Shown: piece after piece, positions 13,825-17,483 of the stretch
Numbering within the stretch: position 1 is the stretch's first letter
Layout of the letters: each line of letters starts with the position of its first letter
Source: an uncultured Oscillibacter sp.
GTDB lineage: Bacteria > Bacillota > Clostridia > Oscillospirales > Oscillospiraceae
Assembly: GCA_902490355.1 (NCBI GenBank)
Contig: CABUDN010000039.1
Coordinates: 1 to 17,483, forward strand
Direction: 5' to 3'
DNA: 17,483 nt
Position numbers and translations under genes: made by a program
Notes under the pieces: generated by a model
Told to the model about the DNA's origin: nothing
The model's input: only the letters and a program-made list of their open reading frames with translations
Databases searched by the model: none

Positions 13825-15522
13825 TTATTCCATGGAGATGATATAGTAATAGACCGGTTGACCGCCGGAGAGAACCGCCACTTCCGCGTTGGGGCAGGCG
13901 GCCTCAAAAAGCGCTCCGGCTTTCTGAGCGTCTTCCTCGGTCACATCTTCGCCGAAATACAGAGAGATGAAGGACGCGTCCTTTTCCACGGCGCGCTCCG
14001 CCAGCTTGTGCAGAAGGGTATCCAAAGAGGAATCCGTTCCGAAAAGCTTGCCTTCTTCCAGGGCCAGATAGTCGCCTTCCCGGATCTCAAAGCCATCGAA
14101 ATCGGAGTTGCGGGCGGCATAGGTGATCTGGGCGGTGGTGACTGTGGAGAGGCTTTCCGTCATCGCGTCGGTAATGGTCTGTGCGTCCGGAGCCTCAAAG
14201 TCCACGTTCATCATGGCGGTGATGCCCTGCGGCACCGTTTTGGTGGGAATGACCACCACGTGCTTTTCCGTGAGGGCGGCGCACTGCTGAGCAGCCATAA
14301 TGATGTTGCTGTTGTTGGGCAGGATAAAGACCGTCTCGGCGGGGATCCGGTCCACCCCGTCCAGAATGCTCTCCGTGGAGGGGTTCATGGTTTGCCCGCC
14401 GGAGACCACGCCGTCGGCGCCCAGATCGTGAAATACGGCGGCCAGGCCGTCACCGGCGCACACAGCCAGGAATCCGTATTTCTTCTCGGGTTCGGCCACC
14501 ACGTGTCCTTGTTCCTCCTGAGAAGCGCCGGACTCCAAAGAGGCCTCCACGGCATCGAGATCGTCCGTGCTCTGGACGTGCTTGCCTGCGGCCAGGTCCT
14601 CCGCCTGGGTGCGCATATTCTCGATCTTGGCCAGTTCCAGCGTGCCGTACTTCTGGGCTTCGTTGAGGGCGCTGCCGGGAATGTTGGTGTGGACGTGGAC
14701 CTTGAAAGCCTCGTCGTCCTCACCGATGACCAGACTGTCGCCGATGCTGTTGAGATAGGTGCGCAGTCCTTCCAGGGAGACGTCAGGCGTGGATTTGCGG
14801 ACGATGAACACCGTGTCGAAGGCAAAGGTGATTTCCTCGGCGGCCATCATGGCAAAATCGGCCTTTTCATTGGGCGTTTCGCCTTCCTCATCGGTCTCAG
14901 GCAGGGGTTCTCCCCGCATACCGGCCAGCATGCCCTCCAGAATCAGCAGATATCCCTTGCCGCCGGCATCCACCACGCCGGCCTTTTTCAGGACCGGGTT
15001 CATTTCGATGGTCTGCGCCAGGGCGTCATAGCCCTCCCGAATGGCTTCTTCCAGCACTTTTTCCACGTCCTTTTCCTCTGCGGCCACTTCCACGGCCCGC
15101 TTGGCCGCCAGACGGGAGACCGTGAGCACGGTGCCCTCAGCGGGCTTCATCACCGCCTTGTAGGCGGCGCTGACGCCCTCCTGCATGGCAGCGGCGAAGG
15201 TGGCGGCATCAGCCTGCGTGTGTCCCTTGAGGCCTTTGGAAAGACCCCGGAACAAAAGAGAGAGAATGACGCCGGAGTTGCCGCGGGCACCCCGCAGCAG
15301 GGTGGAGGCCGTGATGGAGGCGGCCTGCTCTACGGTGGCGGGATTGGATTTGCGCAGCTCCGCAGCTGCTGCGCCGATGGTCATGGACATGTTGGTTCCG
15401 GTGTCGCCGTCGGGTACAGGAAACACGTTGAGGTCGTTGATGGCCTGCTTCTGGGCAGTGATGGCAGCGGAACCGTGCAGAACCATCTGCTTGAACATCA
15501 GGCCGGTAATCTGTTCATTCAT
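13825..15522 (-). CDS. fakA: Fatty acid kinase catalytic subunit FakA (YloV-like, DAK2 domain)
   Basis: Kinase of 565 residues that, in the family, phosphorylates fatty acids presented by a FakB (DegV) partner for phospholipid synthesis. The N-terminal DAK2 domain (about 1-200) carries the Mg-ATP motif LNVFPVPDGDTGTNM (31-45, with D38, D40 and N44) and LLRGARGNSGVIL (76-88). A middle domain includes FKVHVHTNIPGSALNEA, and the C-terminal domain (about 345-565) has the EDV-like SGGQTMNPSTESILDGV and FILPNNSNIIMAA segments. The length matches YloV/FakA. The ATG has GGGAGG about 9 bases upstream. It lies 16 bases after the Asp23-like gene in the conserved yloU-yloV order. No fakB gene is in the window, so the partner must be elsewhere. 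Confidence 0.95.
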   Translation of the reverse strand: MNEQITGLMFKQMVLHGSAAITAQKQAINDLNVFPVPDGDTGTNMSMTIGAAAAELRKSNPATVEQAASITASTLLRGARGNSGVILSLLFRGLSKGLKGHTQADAATFAAAMQEGVSAAYKAVMKPAEGTVLTVSRLAAKRAVEVAAEEKDVEKVLEEAIREGYDALAQTIEMNPVLKKAGVVDAGGKGYLLILEGMLAGMRGEPLPETDEEGETPNEKADFAMMAAEEITFAFDTVFIVRKSTPDVSLEGLRTYLNSIGDSLVIGEDDEAFKVHVHTNIPGSALNEAQKYGTLELAKIENMRTQAEDLAAGKHVQSTDDLDAVEASLESGASQEEQGHVVAEPEKKYGFLAVCAGDGLAAVFHDLGADGVVSGGQTMNPSTESILDGVDRIPAETVFILPNNSNIIMAAQQCAALTEKHVVVIPTKTVPQGITAMMNVDFEAPDAQTITDAMTESLSTVTTAQITYAARNSDFDGFEIREGDYLALEEGKLFGTDSSLDTLLHKLAERAVEKDASFISLYFGEDVTEEDAQKAGALFEAACPNAEVAVLSGGQPVYYYIISME

Positions 15523-15538
15523 CTGTTTTCGTCCTCCC

Positions 15539-15889
15539 TTACAGGGTCATGGAATCGACGCACACGTCCACAGCCTTGACAGTGACGCCGGTATTTTTGG
15601 TCACCATGTAACGGACCTCGCTCATGATGGAGCGGCACACCGCGGGGAGGTTTACGCCGTTCTCCACAATGATGTGGAGCTCGATGGAAATGGAGTTGTC
15701 ATCGTGATAGGTGATATTAACGCCTTTGCTCATGGCCTCGCGGCGCAGTAAATGCACCAGACCATCGGTCATGGAACGGTAGGCCATGCCTTTGACGCCA
15801 AAGCAGTTGGTGGCAGCCATGCCGGTGATGTTGGAAAATACGGCGCTGCTGACGAAGATGTCTCCCTGATCGGACTTGAATTGAATCAT
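15539..15889 (-). CDS. Asp23/Gls24 family protein (YloU-like)
   Basis: Small Asp23/Gls24-family protein (116 aa). Seen: GDIFVSSAVFSNITGMAATNCFGVKGM near the N-terminus, the GVNITYHDDNSISIELHIIVENGVNLP strand pair and the end VNLPAVCRSIMSEVRYMVTKNTGVTVKAVDVCVDSM, all in family order. No signal or membrane segment. In Firmicutes this family is linked to envelope stress and often sits directly before fakA, as here (16-base gap), suggesting a membrane-lipid homeostasis role, though the molecular function is unclear. ATG 15889 is chosen because of the ribosome site AAGGAAGGA just upstream and because family homology begins there; the frame is open 19 more codons but passes through the leader hairpin. 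Confidence 0.91.
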   Translation of the reverse strand: MIQFKSDQGDIFVSSAVFSNITGMAATNCFGVKGMAYRSMTDGLVHLLRREAMSKGVNITYHDDNSISIELHIIVENGVNLPAVCRSIMSEVRYMVTKNTGVTVKAVDVCVDSMTL

Positions 15890-15921
15890 GAAAACGTCCT
15901 TCCTTTCCGGAGCATTGATTG

Positions 15922-15941
15922 GAAGAGGCGGCAGCCTCTTC
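15922..15941 (-). promoter_or_regulatory. Hairpin in the 5' leader of the Asp23-fakA operon
   Basis: A perfect 8-bp GAAGAGGC/GCCTCTTC stem (15922-15929 with 15934-15941) around a four-base loop lies between the predicted promoter and the start codon. With no T tract following, it is more likely an mRNA-stability or control element than a terminator. Confidence 0.45.
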
Positions 15942-15965
15942 TCCATTGCGTACTTTTAGGCTTTC

Positions 15966-15994
15966 ATTATATACGATTCCTATGTAAAGCACAA
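15966..15994 (-). promoter_or_regulatory. Promoter of the Asp23-fakA operon
   Basis: On the minus strand a perfect TATAAT (15966-15971) lies 17 bases after TTGTGC (15989-15994, three of six). The predicted transcript carries a ~70-base leader that includes the hairpin at 15922-15941. Confidence 0.7.
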
Positions 15995-16029
15995 GTCCTA
16001 AAAAAGAGACGGGATCTGGCAGGAAGGTA

Positions 16030-16058
16030 TTGAAAAGCGGGCGCTTTTGCCGTAAAAT
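16030..16058 (+). promoter_or_regulatory. Promoter of the rsmD-coaD operon
   Basis: TTGAAA (16030-16035) and TAAAAT (16053-16058), each five of six matches, with a 17-base spacer. It is divergent from the Asp23 promoter, whose -35 lies about 35 bases away. Confidence 0.78.
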
Positions 16059-16095
16059 AAACTGAAATTTCGTGAGGACACAAGGAGAGAACGCT

Positions 16096-16668
16096 ATGCG
16101 TGTGATTACAGGCTCGGCGCGGGGACGTCGCCTCAGGGAGCTGGAGGGGATGGAAACCCGTCCCACCACCGACCGGGTGAAAGAGGGAATGTTCAGTATT
16201 CTTCAATTTGATATTGAAGGCCGGCGCGTACTGGACCTGTTTGCCGGAACCGGCCAGCTGGGGATTGAGTGCCTCAGCCGGGGCGCGGCGGAGGTTACAT
16301 TTGTGGATCGGCGGGGGGACGCCGTGCGGCTGATCCGGGAGAATCTGCGGGTAACCAATCTGGAAGAGGGCGCCCGGGTCATTGCCGGGGACGCCATGGA
16401 GTATCTGCACACGGTGAAGCAGCGGTTTGATCTCGTGTTCCTGGATCCGCCCTACGCTTCCGGACTGCTGGAGAGCGCACTGGAAGAGATTGCTAGAATT
16501 GACATTCTCTCTCCCCATGGTATAATTGTTGCGGAACATCCGGCGGACCATGTCCTGCCGGTTCTGGCGCCGCCGTACCGCCTGCACCGGGTCTACCGCT
16601 ACGGAAAGATCGGATTGAGCGTCTACCACCGCGGCGCAAACCAAGAGAACGAGGAACAACGCTCATGA
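16096..16668 (+). CDS. rsmD: 16S rRNA (guanine966-N2)-methyltransferase RsmD
   Basis: SAM-dependent methyltransferase (190 aa) that modifies G966 of 16S rRNA during 30S assembly. MRVITGSARGRRL at the start and RPTTDRVKEGMFSIL (22-36) are RsmD signatures. The Rossmann fold shows motif I LDLFAGTGQLGIE (46-58), an acidic VDRR loop (70-73) and the N2-methyltransferase catalytic motif DPPY (117-120). ATG 16096 is chosen over an in-frame GTG at 16072 because AAGGAGAG sits just upstream of it and it starts the family motif. The gene ends in an ATGA overlap with coaD, the usual rsmD-coaD coupling of Firmicutes. Confidence 0.95.
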   Translation: MRVITGSARGRRLRELEGMETRPTTDRVKEGMFSILQFDIEGRRVLDLFAGTGQLGIECLSRGAAEVTFVDRRGDAVRLIRENLRVTNLEEGARVIAGDAMEYLHTVKQRFDLVFLDPPYASGLLESALEEIARIDILSPHGIIVAEHPADHVLPVLAPPYRLHRVYRYGKIGLSVYHRGANQENEEQRS

Positions 16669-17159
16669 AAACAGCCATCTGCTCCGGCAGTTTTGATCCT
16701 ATTACCCTGGGCCACCTGGACATTATCCAACGCTCCGCCGCCTGCTTTGATCGGGTGTGGGTATGCGTCAGCCCCAATGCGGAAAAACGAAATCAGATGT
16801 TTACGCCGGAGCAAAAGCTTCAGCTGGTGCGGGCCGCAGTGGCCCCCCTGGAAAATGTGGAAGCGGAGCTTTGGCCCGGGCTGCTGGCTGATTTTGCCGT
16901 GGCCCACGGGGCGGGCGTGATTGTGCGGGGCGTGCGCAATGTGACGGACTTCGATGTGGAGTACCAGATGGCTCTGATTAACCGGGGCATTTATCCGGAA
17001 CTGGAGACATTGTTTCTGCCTGCCAGCCCTGCGTACCAGCATTTCAGCTCCTCCATGGCCCGGGAGATGATCCGCTATCGCCAGCCGTTGGAGAAATACT
17101 TGCCCGCCGAGATTATCCCCATGGTGCGGGAAATGACGCAAAAAAGGAAGGAAGAGTAA
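16665..17159 (+). CDS. coaD: Phosphopantetheine adenylyltransferase
   Basis: Penultimate enzyme of coenzyme A synthesis (164 aa, normal length): transfers AMP from ATP to 4'-phosphopantetheine, giving dephospho-CoA. The nucleotidyltransferase motif GSFDPITLGHLD (8-19) contains the TxGH signature (T14-H17). VRGVRNVTDFDVEYQMALINR in the middle is the conserved substrate-binding stretch, and FSSSMAREMIRY near the end replaces the family's ISSSxVRE-type motif. It is translationally coupled to rsmD by an ATGA overlap, and the next gene follows after one base, so the three genes form one operon. Confidence 0.96.
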   Translation: MKTAICSGSFDPITLGHLDIIQRSAACFDRVWVCVSPNAEKRNQMFTPEQKLQLVRAAVAPLENVEAELWPGLLADFAVAHGAGVIVRGVRNVTDFDVEYQMALINRGIYPELETLFLPASPAYQHFSSSMAREMIRYRQPLEKYLPAEIIPMVREMTQKRKEE

Positions 17160-17160
17160 A

Positions 17161-17454
17161 ATGGCCAACGATACCAACCGTTTGATCGATATGTTATATG
17201 AGCGGATCGAGGATGCCAAGTCCCCTGCACTCAAGCCGAATATGAGCATGGTGGACCGGGACGAAATGCTGGACCTGCTGGATGAGCTGCGTGCTCAGCT
17301 GCCGGTGGAAATCAAGCGTGCCCAGGAGCTGCTTGCCGCCCGTGAGAAGTTTGTGGACGATGCAAAGCGGGATGTGGACCGGATGATGCGCCAGGCGGAG
17401 CTGGAGGCCAAGACCAAGGTTTCCGACACACATCCAGCCGGGCCCTTCACCTGA
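17161..17454 (+). CDS. Coiled-coil (DivIVA/ATPase-like) protein, 3' end doubtful
   Basis: Start of a charged helical protein that commonly follows coaD in Oscillospiraceae and is loosely annotated as ATPase or DivIVA-like there. The first ~88 residues (MANDTNRLIDMLYERIEDAK, DRDEMLDLLDELRAQLP, REKFVDDAKRDVDRMMRQAE, LEAKTKVSD) are rich in Glu, Lys, Arg and Leu with heptad-like spacing. The last residues (THPAGPFT) break this pattern and the frame stops at 17454, giving only 97 residues, whereas I expect related proteins to continue well beyond this point. A misassembled or chimeric contig end, or a frameshift, is more likely than a genuine short C-terminus. A ribosome site (AAGGAAGGA) precedes the ATG, one base after coaD. 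No function can be assigned. Confidence 0.65.
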   Translation: MANDTNRLIDMLYERIEDAKSPALKPNMSMVDRDEMLDLLDELRAQLPVEIKRAQELLAAREKFVDDAKRDVDRMMRQAELEAKTKVSDTHPAGPFT

Positions 17455-17483
17455 ACCTGTCCCATACGTGGTGGATGTGGATA

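Noticed and set aside
13711..15579. 622-codon open frame on the plus strand over fakA
   Set aside because: The minus strand encodes a full-length FakA with all motifs; the plus frame is a His/Gly-rich shadow with no domain.
1..17483. CRISPR arrays, tRNA/rRNA genes, insertion sequences, prophage or toxin-antitoxin modules
   Set aside because: No direct repeat arrays, cloverleaf sequences, transposase motifs or phage structural genes were found; the lysin-like amidase alone is not enough to call a prophage.

Overview
The window looks like one end of a draft contig from a GC-rich Clostridia bacterium, most likely of the Oscillospiraceae (Flavonifractor/Oscillibacter-like gut anaerobes). This is an inference from gene content: RNase Y, an SLH-domain surface protein, a minimal two-gene SUF Fe-S system, the Asp23-FakA pair, and the order rsmD-coaD-coiled-coil protein. 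Strong AGGAGG ribosome sites and TTGACA/TATAAT-type promoters with 17-bp spacers recur. Bases 1-45 are not biological: they match the 3' part of the Illumina TruSeq universal (P5) adapter. The last ~50 bases are also suspect, because the final reading frame loses its coiled-coil character abruptly near 17430.

Layout. 46-5771 (+): a 5'-truncated HlyD-type adaptor with two tandem adaptor modules, a MacB-type ABC ATPase, its FtsX/MacB-like permease and a 747-residue secreted SLH protein, tightly packed as one transcription unit and closed by a strong terminator. 5869-7098 (-): an RlmI-like 23S rRNA m5C methyltransferase, convergent with the first unit. 7189-7929 (+): a leaderless Amidase_3 + SH3b peptidoglycan amidase. 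8157-9707 (+): RNase Y, with a very good promoter and a structured 5' leader. 9806-11469 (-): a short SufB-type scaffold and SufC ATPase, convergent with rny. 11665-12300 (+): a Cys-rich ferritin-like protein divergent from sufC. 12400-13080 (+): a DUF2461 protein. 13149-13733 (+): an HD-domain hydrolase. 13825-15889 (-): Asp23-like protein and FakA fatty-acid kinase. 16096-17454 (+): RsmD, CoaD and the start of a coiled-coil protein, divergent from the Asp23 gene.

How the genes work together. The first block is an envelope efflux/secretion machine (adaptor, ATPase, permease) coexpressed with an S-layer-anchored protein. The middle holds RNA metabolism (RlmI, RNase Y), cell-wall hydrolysis and Fe-S assembly. 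The right end is a conserved housekeeping neighbourhood: lipid precursor phosphorylation, 16S rRNA methylation and coenzyme A synthesis. Every convergent junction carries GC-rich hairpins flanked by A and T tracts, so they can terminate in both directions. No tRNA, rRNA, CRISPR array, transposase or phage module is visible, and no gene-free stretch exceeds 300 bases. The least ordinary items are the double-module adaptor coupled to an SLH protein, the minimal SUF next to a degenerate ferritin-like protein, and the rny leader. None is clearly an undescribed system.
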